NCBI GenBank assembly: GCA_018676385.1
Contig: JABHEX010000179.1
Location: 1 to 7,599, forward strand
DNA length: 7,599 bases
Direction: 5' to 3'
Source of the DNA: Akkermansiaceae bacterium
Lineage (GTDB): Bacteria; Verrucomicrobiota; Verrucomicrobiia; Verrucomicrobiales; Akkermansiaceae
Shown here: positions 1 to 6,641 of the stretch, piece by piece
Numbering within the stretch: position 1 is the stretch's first letter
Layout of the letters: each line of letters opens with the position of its first letter
Made by a program: the position numbers and the translations under genes
Notes under the pieces: model-generated
Databases searched by the model: none
Seen by the model: only the letters and a program-made list of their open reading frames with translations
Told to the model about the DNA's origin: nothing

Positions 1-129
1 ATTGAATTATTCACGATGTCAGAGCTTCATCGACACATTAAGCGCGCGCCTCCGGTAAACAGCTTTCTTGACGACCGTGCTCGGGAGAAGATCTCCAACA
101 CAAAAACGAAGGTTTTTCTGACTCTGTGA
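1..129 (+). CDS. 3' end of an unidentified gene, cut by the left edge
   Basis: Reading frame 1 is open from the first base for 42 codons and stops at TGA 127-129. The predicted tail is mixed and soluble-looking, with several Arg/Lys residues, the stretch RAPPVNSFLDDRAREK, and the ending KVFLTL. It has no membrane segment and no motif I can assign. It would run convergently into modF, leaving about 63 bases between the two stop codons, which is a normal spacing for convergent genes. A 42-codon open stretch can occur by chance, so the call rests on the frame being open to the edge, on plausible codon choice and on the AT-rich, gene-free sequence right after the stop. I do not recognise the family. 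Confidence 0.45.
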   Translation: MELFTMSELHRHIKRAPPVNSFLDDRAREKISNTKTKVFLTL

Positions 130-173
130 GATTACTTCACAACAAAAAAATGATCGTAATTTTACCCAATTAC

Positions 174-202
174 AAAAAATTCAGATGAGATATTAAATCT
201 GA
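174..202 (-). terminator. Putative weak Rho-independent terminator of modF
   Basis: On the minus strand a 6-base stem, TCAGAT (202-197) pairing with ATCTGA (186-181), is followed by A and six T residues (179-174). The 10-base loop contains the modF stop codon (193-195). The stem is short and AT-rich, so termination may be inefficient. The placement right at the end of the gene, plus the T run, is the support. Confidence 0.4.
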
Positions 203-1650
203 CCCATGGCCACACCATACGCTGGACCAATGTCAGGGCGTGGATTGATTTTCTCGAACTTCAATTCATGTGTAAGGCAAGAAATATGATCCTCCGGCTC
301 ATGTGAAATGTAGAGTAGCTGCGCCAGATCGTTGGCACAAATCCGCTCGATCAACCCAACCACGAGAGATCTGTTCGCGGGATCAAGTCCGATGCATGGC
401 TCGTCAAGTATCAGGAGGTGCGGCCGTTTTACCAGTGCACGGGCGATGAGTAACATACGCTGCTGCCCAAACGACAACCGCTGGAAGACCTCCCCTTTCA
501 TTGCCGACATACCGAGAAACTCCAGCCACTCTCGCGTAAGGTCTTGTTGCCATGGCTTCGCTTGACGATAGACTCCGATACTATCGAAAAATCCTGAGAG
601 TACGACCGTTTCCACTGTCACTGTGATGCGATATTGCTGGTGTAGTGCAGTCGACATCAATCCCATGTGCCGCTTGATGTCCCATATGCTCTCCCCTTGC
701 CCACGTTGTTTTCCAAACAAGAAAATCTCGTTAGCATAACACTGCGGGTGGTCACCGGAAACCAAGTTCACCAAGGTAGATTTACCACAGCCGTTTGGGC
801 CACTGACTTTCCAGTGCTCACCCGGCATGATCGTCCAGTCGAGCTCGTGAATGATCGGTTTTTTGTGATACCCTACATTGACGCCCCGCATTTCCACCAC
901 CGGATGATCTGAAGTGGGCACGTAGGGCTCAAACTCCAGAGGAAGTCCCGGCAATGATGTGATGTCAATATGCGCCGCCAAAAGTTGCTTCCAGAGCGGT
1001 GACTGTTCAACCTCGCTCCGCGGACCAGCGATACTCACCTCACCCTGTGACAGTTGAGCGAGGTGCGTAATGTGGCTCCCCAGCTCAGAAAGACGGTTAA
1101 CAATCAAAACTACAGGAAATTTTTTACTGAGCTCCGCAATTAGTTCTTCCAGATGATGCGTAAAAGCTACATCCAACCCGTCAAATGGCTCGTCAAGCAC
1201 CAGCATATCAGGGGCTTGTGCTAAGGCACGTGCAATCATCATACGCCTGCGCTCACCAGTCGAAAGAATACGAAATCCAGTGTCAATAAACAGCTCCAGC
1301 TGCATCATGGAAATAATAGCGTCCAAATTTACCGAGTCATTCAGTAGCTCGGTGACCAGCTCACGAGTAGTCCTCCCTTGATCTACGCGATCAAGAAACT
1401 CGCTGTCGTCCTCGTAAATCTCCCTTTCCAGAAGGGACAATTCATCTTCAAACGAAACACAAAGCACTTTTTCCAAGGTTGTTTTGCGGTCGCCACTCCA
1501 CCATGAGGGCTCACCAGCAAGTGCACGTGCCAATGCTGATTTCCCAGATCCGTTACCACCAATCACACCCCAGCATTCGCCCGTGCGGATTTCAAACGCG
1601 CAATCACTCTTCAAAGTAAAAATAGGTTCCGAGGTATGCGCGGTTGTCAT
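193..1650 (-). CDS. modF: ModF-like protein with two ABC ATPase domains
   Basis: This is a 485-residue soluble protein with two ABC nucleotide-binding domains in tandem and no membrane segment, close to the length of E. coli ModF (about 490). Domain 1 has Walker A GGNGSGKS (31-38), signature LSTGERR (129-135) and Walker B MLVLDE (149-154). Domain 2 has Walker A GPNGCGKS (284-291), signature LSFGQQR (392-398), Walker B LLILDE (412-417) and switch His450 (ISHEPED). In domain 1 the switch position is Asn185 (VNR), which I recall is also Asn in E. coli ModF. The stretches GDHPQ and SIWDIKRHMG, and FFDSIGVY shortly after, resemble ModF closely. ModF is linked to molybdate-transport operons, but its exact role is not settled. 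The ATG at 1650 has no clear ribosome binding site. The gene lies 46 bases after the cyclophilin stop with no visible terminator between them, so co-transcription is likely. No modABC genes are in view, so a role in molybdate supply is inferred from the family only. Confidence 0.85.
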   Translation of the reverse strand: MTTAHTSEPIFTLKSDCAFEIRTGECWGVIGGNGSGKSALARALAGEPSWWSGDRKTTLEKVLCVSFEDELSLLEREIYEDDSEFLDRVDQGRTTRELVTELLNDSVNLDAIISMMQLELFIDTGFRILSTGERRRMMIARALAQAPDMLVLDEPFDGLDVAFTHHLEELIAELSKKFPVVLIVNRLSELGSHITHLAQLSQGEVSIAGPRSEVEQSPLWKQLLAAHIDITSLPGLPLEFEPYVPTSDHPVVEMRGVNVGYHKKPIIHELDWTIMPGEHWKVSGPNGCGKSTLVNLVSGDHPQCYANEIFLFGKQRGQGESIWDIKRHMGLMSTALHQQYRITVTVETVVLSGFFDSIGVYRQAKPWQQDLTREWLEFLGMSAMKGEVFQRLSFGQQRMLLIARALVKRPHLLILDEPCIGLDPANRSLVVGLIERICANDLAQLLYISHEPEDHISCLTHELKFEKINPRPDIGPAYGVAMGQI

Positions 1651-1696
1651 TGGGTCAATTTCAGAGCTAACAACACGACTTGCGAGCTTTCTCCCA

Positions 1697-3001
1697 CTAT
1701 GGCGTGTAAGTAAAAGGCACTCTTTTTACAACAGTCACCGTGCCTTCCCCATCAGGGTTATCAATCACCGCAGAGCCATCCGTCCACCCACCAGTGGTAG
1801 TATGAAAACTGACTGGTAAGTTAAAGGAATACCATCCCTGTGTACCTACGGGCATGTCAAACGTCACAGCCAAAGTCCCCAGAGGAATGAATCGTGCCTG
1901 TGGAGATGAAGAAGAAAAAATACCTGCAGCAGGAGCAGATGAGTTCCACGTCACATCCGAAATATCCCCTGATCCTCCACTGGAATGGGTCCATATCCCG
2001 CCACCAACTCCATCGAAAGTCAACGTTACCGTTTCGCTCGCCGATATAGTAATCGACACCATCTTCCCGTTATCATCCAAATTGACTGGAGCCCTCGGCA
2101 TTAATGAATAATCTATCCTCACTAGACGTGAGAAAAACCGGTCACCTGTTACGCCTGAAACCGTATAAGTCCAGTCATCCTCATCATTCAAACTAAGCAA
2201 ATAAGGGTTAGACACAAACAACCAGCCGGCCAGATCACTCGAAAATACTGATAAATACTCTATCTGGTTCTTGCGATCCCATGTCATCTGATATTCAGTC
2301 GTAGCTGAATTATATGCAATTTTAGTCTGCACCCCTCCCACCGTGGGTAGCAAATAGGCCGGATCGTTCAGATTAAAACCTGCTAAACTCGGCCCGGAAA
2401 TCGTGACGGAGTTCATTACGATATCCATCTGAGGAGTAGTTTCTGTCACCGGAAAAGTAACAGCATTCGTAAAACTATCGATCAAAGCACGACTATTCGG
2501 GTAACTGGAATCATCAATGACCTCTCCAAAAACAGAATGCTTGTCATCCAAAAAACTCGCATCTTCCAGTGTAATAAAGAACTGAGAGCCATTAGTATTC
2601 GTCCCCGAATTCGCCATCGATAATATATACCGCCCACTATGGCGCAAGCTACTGTGGAACTCATCCTGAAAACCATACCCTGGACCTCCAGAACCGTTAC
2701 CCCTTGGGTCACCTCCTTGAATCACAAAATCATGATCGAGTCGATGGAACTTCAACCCATCGTAATAAGGAGTGCCATTGCGTATCGCACCAGTCGTCTC
2801 ATCCAACCACGCCCTTTGCCCAGTCGCTAGCCCGATGAAATTAGCACATGTACGCGGTGCTTTGTCGTATTCAAGACGCGCACGAAAAGTTCCCAGTAGG
2901 GAACCCCCATGGGAAACTGTAAAATCAGCATAAATTTGTGCACCTACCTCTCCCAGAAGACAGAAAGGCATAACAAGCAGAACTAGATTCAAACGCGCCA
3001 T
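1697..3001 (-). CDS. Secreted cyclophilin-type peptidyl-prolyl isomerase with long C-terminal extension
   Basis: The protein has 434 residues. A signal peptide spans about residues 1-21 (hydrophobic LNLVLLVMPFCLL, likely cleavage after GEVGA), so it probably acts in the periplasm or outside. A cyclophilin domain follows at about 22-203, catalysing cis-trans isomerisation of prolyl bonds. It carries FHR (85-87, catalytic Arg87), FVIQGGDP (92-99), SMANSGTNTNGSQFF (128-142) and KHSVFGEV (154-161). Phe150 stands where human cyclophilin A has Trp121, as in several bacterial enzymes with weak cyclosporin binding. Residues 210-434 are Ser/Thr/Gly-rich and beta-like, with no domain I recognise, no PEP-CTERM motif and no anchor. 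I chose ATG 3001 because AGAGG sits about 10 bases upstream and the signal peptide then begins correctly. An in-frame GTG at 3031 would add ten residues ahead of it. The gene is divergent from the HAD phosphatase and heads a likely two-gene unit with modF. Confidence 0.88.
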   Translation of the reverse strand: MARLNLVLLVMPFCLLGEVGAQIYADFTVSHGGSLLGTFRARLEYDKAPRTCANFIGLATGQRAWLDETTGAIRNGTPYYDGLKFHRLDHDFVIQGGDPRGNGSGGPGYGFQDEFHSSLRHSGRYILSMANSGTNTNGSQFFITLEDASFLDDKHSVFGEVIDDSSYPNSRALIDSFTNAVTFPVTETTPQMDIVMNSVTISGPSLAGFNLNDPAYLLPTVGGVQTKIAYNSATTEYQMTWDRKNQIEYLSVFSSDLAGWLFVSNPYLLSLNDEDDWTYTVSGVTGDRFFSRLVRIDYSLMPRAPVNLDDNGKMVSITISASETVTLTFDGVGGGIWTHSSGGSGDISDVTWNSSAPAAGIFSSSSPQARFIPLGTLAVTFDMPVGTQGWYSFNLPVSFHTTTGGWTDGSAVIDNPDGEGTVTVVKRVPFTYTP

Positions 3002-3071
3002 AAAATCAAAACCTCTTACAACAACACCCACAGGCTTGCAATCGTGAAATTAAGAGTCCAGCATCACCTCT
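3002..3071. promoter_or_regulatory. Divergent intergenic region between cyclophilin and HAD phosphatase genes
   Basis: These 70 bases must hold the 5' signals of both divergent genes. On the minus strand AGAGG (3016-3012) is a plausible ribosome binding site for the cyclophilin start at 3001. On the plus strand nothing close to AGGAGG precedes the GTG at 3072; the nearest purine stretch, TAAGAG (3051-3056), is too far away. TAAGAG also forms a 6-base inverted repeat with CTCTTA (3013-3018). I cannot identify convincing -35/-10 pairs. Confidence 0.4.
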
Positions 3072-3812
3072 GTGACTCATTCTGATCAAACAAAAGGCTA
3101 CGCCCTATTCGACCTCGACCAGACACTGATCCCATGGGATACCCAGTTACTTTTCTGTAACTTCATCCTCAAGCGCATGCCATTGCGCCGCCTCTACCTT
3201 TTGACCCTGCTGCCACTACTCCCCTTTTATAAGCTGCTAGGCTCCGATGGTTTGAAGCGTGTATTTCTCAATTACCTCTGGGGGTTAAGCCAGGAAGATC
3301 TGGATGAACTGGCGGAAGCATTCGTCGATCAACATTTCCCTGAAACCTTCTATCAGGAGATGCTAGATATGCTCTCCGAGCAGAAACAACACGGAAGAAC
3401 AACCGTGCTCTCTTCCGCCAGCCCAGAAATCTGGGTCAAGCCCATTGCCGAGAAACTCGGTTTTGATCACTATTTCGGTACCCAGGTAGAAATGACTCCA
3501 CGTATACCACTTTTCCCAGATCTTCCCGGCGGCAACAACAAAGGATCTAACAAGCTAAGGAAAATGCAGCATATTCTTCCGGATGGCTTCGATACAAAAA
3601 ACGACATTCTGCCCAACAGCTTCGGGTTTTCCGATAGCCATGCAGATTTACCGATGCTGCACATTTGTGAACAGGCGGTCATGGTGCACCCGACTGAAAG
3701 ACTGCATCAGGAGGGCAAAAAAAAGGGCTGGGAATTGCGCACCCCTGTGCGCCCGACCACTGGCAAGCGGCAGTTCGCGCTCGCATGCCTAAAGCAAGCT
3801 TGTGGCATCTGA
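3072..3812 (+). CDS. HAD-superfamily IB hydrolase (phosphoserine phosphatase-like)
   Basis: This is a 246-residue predicted cytoplasmic phosphatase. Motif I is DLDQTL at 14-19: Asp14 is the likely nucleophile and Asp16 the acid/base. Motif II is the Ser pair 114-115 in VLSSASPEIW. The motif III Lys is probably Lys157 or Lys161 in NNKGSNK. Motif IV is FSDSHADLPML (186-196), with Asp188 and Asp192 for magnesium. The motif IV region followed by an HPTERL stretch and KKGW fits the HAD-IB hypothetical subfamily related to phosphoserine phosphatase, whose substrates are mostly unknown. A hydrophobic stretch at about 41-55 (LYLLTLLPLLPFYKL) lies in the cap region and is typical of the subfamily, not a clear membrane anchor. 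The start is GTG, because an in-frame TAA at 3051 leaves no other usual start codon, and no good ribosome binding site is seen. Neighbours do not reveal the substrate. Confidence 0.82.
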   Translation: MTHSDQTKGYALFDLDQTLIPWDTQLLFCNFILKRMPLRRLYLLTLLPLLPFYKLLGSDGLKRVFLNYLWGLSQEDLDELAEAFVDQHFPETFYQEMLDMLSEQKQHGRTTVLSSASPEIWVKPIAEKLGFDHYFGTQVEMTPRIPLFPDLPGGNNKGSNKLRKMQHILPDGFDTKNDILPNSFGFSDSHADLPMLHICEQAVMVHPTERLHQEGKKKGWELRTPVRPTTGKRQFALACLKQACGI

Positions 3813-3837
3813 AAATAAGCGGAAGTAAATAAATTAC

Positions 3838-3867
3838 TTGTGTGACGGAATTGTTTCCCTGTAATTA
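3838..3867 (+). promoter_or_regulatory. Candidate sigma-70-like promoter for the porin gene
   Basis: TTGTGT (3838-3843) and TAATTA (3862-3867) are separated by 18 bases and resemble -35 and -10 boxes. If used, transcription would begin near 3874 and give a leader of about 90 bases that includes the inverted repeat at 3879-3897 and the tandem repeat at 3934-3962. Only partial consensus matches support this, and verrucomicrobial promoters are poorly defined. Confidence 0.25.
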
Positions 3868-3878
3868 TGCCCACGTGA

Positions 3879-3897
3879 ATAATAACTTGATTATTAT
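3879..3897. promoter_or_regulatory. Perfect 7-base inverted repeat upstream of the porin, possible operator or leader hairpin
   Basis: ATAATAA (3879-3885) and TTATTAT (3891-3897) are exact inverted copies around the 5-base loop CTTGA. The palindrome CACGTG sits just before it (3872-3877). No T run follows, so it is not a terminator. It could bind a regulator or fold in the porin leader. It is AT-rich, so chance is possible. Confidence 0.3.
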
Positions 3898-3933
3898 GTC
3901 GATGACATCTTGCCAACAGTTGCAGGACACTCA

Positions 3934-3962
3934 AACCAAATACTAACCAAATACTAACCAAA
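3934..3962 (+). repeat. 11-base tandem direct repeat just upstream of the porin start
   Basis: The unit AACCAAATACT occurs exactly twice (3934-3944 and 3945-3955), and a partial third copy AACCAAA (3956-3962) runs almost to the ATG at 3966. The repeat fills the place where a Shine-Dalgarno site would normally lie and contains none. It may be an unstructured A-rich leader that helps SD-independent initiation, or a slippage-prone tract. Confidence 0.8.
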
Positions 3963-3965
3963 AAA

Positions 3966-5186
3966 ATGAAACAGACATTTAAACTTACTACAGCTGCATC
4001 AATAGTAGCACTTGGCACCACCTTCGCAGGTGATGTTGTCAATCCACATACTGCGCCCACTTCTAATCCCAACAACGGAGACTGGTGTAGTGGCTTCAAA
4101 AATGTAGGTAAATTATACAAGAATGATGACGCCCCGTATATTCAAAGCCTTAAATTCTTTGGCAGGCTGCAATGGCAAGCTGCTCGTATCAGTGGTGATG
4201 ATGTTAATAATGATAGCTTTAGCGATACTCTCGATGAATACCGTCGTGTTCGATTTGGAGCTGAAGTCGTATTCCTCAACAACTTCAAGCTAAAGGGTAA
4301 TATCAACCTCATTGAGGATGGTGTACGCTCTGGCATGGGGCGTAACTGGGGTTACAAAAACTGGGATGTGTTAACTCTGAGCTACAAGCTCACTGACATA
4401 GCTGGCTTTGATACGCTCGGCTTCTCCTATGGTCGTCACAAAATCGCTATGGGTCATGAGTCCCATATGTCTTCAAAGGAAATCAAGACCGTCGAGCGTT
4501 CTGCAATTTCCAATAAAATCTACGATAACCGCTACACAGGCATTAAAATTCTGGCAGAGCGCGGTAACTGGGCAGGTATTTTAGGATTTCTCAGCCTTGA
4601 TTCTAATGAAGCACTTGGCGGCTGGAGTGAACATGGTGACGCCCTTTACCTCAGCAATCGTTATAAAATCTGCGATGACAAAAATCTACTTGTAGACTTT
4701 TTCTACAACCTCGACGCAGACAGTTCAGATGATGAAGTTGGCGTCGGTTACGAGTGGGTAGCTTCTATTGCCTACGAAACTTCAATCTCTAACTGGAACC
4801 TCATGGTGAATCTCATTTATGGTGACAATGGTGATGGAAGTTATGCTGGCCCCAATCGTGACGGCAATTTCTACGGCCTCGTCATTATGCCTTCTACATT
4901 CCTAGTTGAAGACAAACTTGAGTTTGTCGCTCGCTACCTGTATCAGGGATCCGACGAGGAAGAGGGCATTAGATCCAATAGCCGCTACTTCCGTGCTGGC
5001 GTGCTTGATCATGATGTCAATTCTGGTCGTGGCGACTCACACCACAGTATCTACACAGGTCTGAACTGGCACCTATGCGGCCATAACTCAAAGGTCATGA
5101 TAGGTGCGGAGTATGAAACTCTGGATACCCCTGACGGAGATGCAGACGCAACTACCTTATGGGCTGCATATCGCATGTATTTTTAG
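3966..5186 (+). CDS. Outer-membrane beta-barrel porin (phosphate-selective porin O/P type)
   Basis: The 406-residue precursor has a signal peptide at about 1-21 (MKQTFK, then a hydrophobic stretch ending GTTFA before Gly22). After a short Cys-containing linker (Cys41), alternating amphipathic beta strands begin near residue 60 (SLKFFGRLQW). The chain ends in AAYRMYF, with the terminal Phe that the BAM assembly machinery recognises. The stretch GFSYGRHKIAMGHESHMSS (152-170), followed by VERS (176-179), resembles the plasma-like pattern of the porin O/P family. Loops are Asp-rich, for example 250-257, 286-291 and 387-394. The likely role is diffusion of small anions or nutrients across the outer membrane; phosphate specificity cannot be read from the sequence. 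The ATG is fixed by the signal peptide, although no Shine-Dalgarno site precedes it. It has its own 153-base upstream region and a strong terminator, so it is probably transcribed alone. Confidence 0.82.
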   Translation: MKQTFKLTTAASIVALGTTFAGDVVNPHTAPTSNPNNGDWCSGFKNVGKLYKNDDAPYIQSLKFFGRLQWQAARISGDDVNNDSFSDTLDEYRRVRFGAEVVFLNNFKLKGNINLIEDGVRSGMGRNWGYKNWDVLTLSYKLTDIAGFDTLGFSYGRHKIAMGHESHMSSKEIKTVERSAISNKIYDNRYTGIKILAERGNWAGILGFLSLDSNEALGGWSEHGDALYLSNRYKICDDKNLLVDFFYNLDADSSDDEVGVGYEWVASIAYETSISNWNLMVNLIYGDNGDGSYAGPNRDGNFYGLVIMPSTFLVEDKLEFVARYLYQGSDEEEGIRSNSRYFRAGVLDHDVNSGRGDSHHSIYTGLNWHLCGHNSKVMIGAEYETLDTPDGDADATTLWAAYRMYF

Positions 5187-5214
5187 GTTGAGCTTTATTT
5201 TCTTAATCTCTTTC

Positions 5215-5246
5215 AAAGGGCGCAGCTATGGCTGCGCCCTTTTTTT
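5215..5246 (+). terminator. Strong Rho-independent terminator of the porin gene, overlapping the queG end
   Basis: A perfect 12-base stem, AAAGGGCGCAGC (5215-5226) pairing with GCTGCGCCCTTT (5231-5242), closes a TATG loop and runs into T5240-5246. It starts 29 bases after the porin stop codon. The right arm and loop are also the last codons and stop codon (5226-5228) of the convergent queG. In the leftward direction only three T residues follow the hairpin, so it should be much weaker for queG. Confidence 0.9.
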
Positions 5247-6254
5247 AATTTCACTAGCAGCCCATGCAGCGTGCTCAGAAATTAAGGCATCTTCATCATT
5301 TATAGCACATTCCAATGCCGGCAAATCATCCTTCCCCCCAACATTTCCTAATGCCACACAGACGTTACGCAAAAATCTATTACGCTTGATACGCTTAATC
5401 GGTGACTTGGCAAATAACCGACGAAACTCATCATCATCAATGGCAAGGAAATCCCTAAGCCGATACTGAAATACCGACTGGCGAGCGTGAAATCTCGTTT
5501 CACGACTCACCTGTGCAAAACGATTCCACGGACATATATCCAAACAATCATCACATCCATAAATCCTATCCCCTATAAGTTTACGGAACTCCATCGGGAT
5601 CGATCCATGATGCTCTATCGTGAGGTAGGAAATACAGCGTCTTGCATCGACTCTATGCGGCTCGGTGATCGCATCCGTAGGACAAGCGTCAATACAACGC
5701 GTACATTTGCCACAATGATCACCAAATGGTTCGTCAGGTGGCAAATCGAGCGTTGTGATCAGCTCTGCCAGAAAAAACCATGTCCCCAACCGACGATGAA
5801 TCTGCACAGTGGATTTACCACTCCATCCCAAACCAGCATCATTGGCAAAATCCCGCTCCAACACAGGTCCAGTGTCACTGTAGTATCTCTGAGTCCCCCC
5901 CAGTTCCTCCATCGCCAAATTCATCTCCTTGAGCTTGTCCTCAATGATATGATGGTAGTCCTCATTCCAGGCATAACGGGCGATACGGTAGTCCACATCG
6001 GGATGATTTTTGGCAGGCAAATAATTAAGAGCTAAACTCACAACAGAGGAGGCATGTTCGATTATTTGAGCAGGATCTACTCGGCGATCGACATTTCTCT
6101 CTAACCATTTCATATCACCAGCGCAACCATCTGCTACCCACCGCCTGTATTCCTCAGCATGAGTTGCCTCCTTAGCACGGGATATGCGACAATCGTCAAA
6201 ACCCAACTCGTGGGCAATGCGCTGGACATTCTGCTTGGTGGTCTCTCGATTCAC
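5226..6254 (-). CDS. queG: Epoxyqueuosine reductase
   Basis: QueG is a cytoplasmic, cobalamin-dependent iron-sulfur enzyme that reduces epoxyqueuosine to queuosine at the tRNA wobble position. The 342 residues include the N-terminal cobalamin-binding part with the family stretch RDFANDAGLGWSGKST (134-149), where Asp138 fits the conserved acidic active-site residue. Two 4Fe-4S clusters follow: CGKCTRC (181-187) with CP at 191-192, then Cys207, and CDDCLDICPWN (234-244). I assign Cys181, 184, 187 and 241 to one cluster and Cys191, 207, 234 and 237 to the other. A HEAT-like tail (RNVCVALGNVG and on to about residue 335) is typical of the family. The usual GKN is GKS here, a mild change. The start is GTG 6254, overlapping the upstream stop as GTGA, which suggests translational coupling. 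No queA, queF or tgt is in view. Confidence 0.95.
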   Translation of the reverse strand: MNRETTKQNVQRIAHELGFDDCRISRAKEATHAEEYRRWVADGCAGDMKWLERNVDRRVDPAQIIEHASSVVSLALNYLPAKNHPDVDYRIARYAWNEDYHHIIEDKLKEMNLAMEELGGTQRYYSDTGPVLERDFANDAGLGWSGKSTVQIHRRLGTWFFLAELITTLDLPPDEPFGDHCGKCTRCIDACPTDAITEPHRVDARRCISYLTIEHHGSIPMEFRKLIGDRIYGCDDCLDICPWNRFAQVSRETRFHARQSVFQYRLRDFLAIDDDEFRRLFAKSPIKRIKRNRFLRNVCVALGNVGGKDDLPALECAINDEDALISEHAAWAASEIKKRAQP

Positions 6255-6622
6255 CGGTCAGATTTATTACTCCCACAGCCAACTGCTTTTTGTTGCCATG
6301 CAAGAACAGCAAACCAAACCCCAATAATAATGAGCCCACCACTCTCGTTTCCTGAGGGATTTGTTTCATTATAAAGAACTGTCTTATGCCATTCAATCCC
6401 AAGAGACCAATAAACAGCAACTCCCAGTGCCACCATGGATATTGAGAAATAAAACCACCTCGGCAAAGCCTTCGCCCATGTCACCAGTGAGATAATTGAA
6501 CACAAAGCATAGGTTAGAACCCAACCCTGCCACCATTCGGTATCATACTGCTCTAGATCATTGAATTGCCAGTAAGTGAACAATACAAACAGGATTCCCA
6601 TCACAAGGCATGCGTATCTCAT
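6251..6622 (-). CDS. Small membrane protein of the TMEM220-like family
   Basis: This is a 123-residue inner-membrane protein with about four hydrophobic segments, near residues 5-18, 30-46, 53-73 and 93-107. After the first segment comes YWQFNDLEQYDTEWW (17-31), which resembles the Q-x-ND-x(3)-W pattern of the TMEM220 family; the later NESGGLIIIG also fits it. The function of that family is unknown. I start at ATG 6622 because AAGG lies 8 bases upstream and the first transmembrane segment begins at once. An in-frame start at 6679 would add 19 residues and overlap hrpA by 38 bases, which is less likely. The gene follows hrpA by 19 bases and overlaps queG by four, so the three are probably one transcript. 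The family call is from remembered pattern only. Confidence 0.65.
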   Translation of the reverse strand: MRYACLVMGILFVLFTYWQFNDLEQYDTEWWQGWVLTYALCSIISLVTWAKALPRWFYFSISMVALGVAVYWSLGIEWHKTVLYNETNPSGNESGGLIIIGVWFAVLAWQQKAVGCGSNKSDR

Positions 6623-6641
6623 GTATAAGACCTTACGCAAC

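Noticed and set aside
102..117. AAAAAC/GTTTTT hairpin as a terminator of the left-edge gene
   Set aside because: It lies inside the open frame before the stop codon and is almost all A-T pairs. The T run is part of the stem itself.
1484..1819. 111-codon plus-strand frame across the modF/cyclophilin junction
   Set aside because: It lies antisense to two supported genes and is best explained as a chance frame.
3823..3839. Inverted repeat AAGTAA/TTACTT after the HAD gene, as a possible terminator
   Set aside because: The stem is short and AT-only apart from one G-C pair, and no T run follows it.
3707..4120. 137-codon open frame on the minus strand covering the porin upstream region
   Set aside because: It is antisense to the end of the HAD gene and the porin signal peptide, both well supported. 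Its translation has no recognisable motif and it has no sensible start context.
5487..6035. 182-codon open frame on the plus strand
   Set aside because: It is entirely antisense to queG, whose cysteine motifs fix the coding frame. The predicted protein is low in structure and unlike any family I know.
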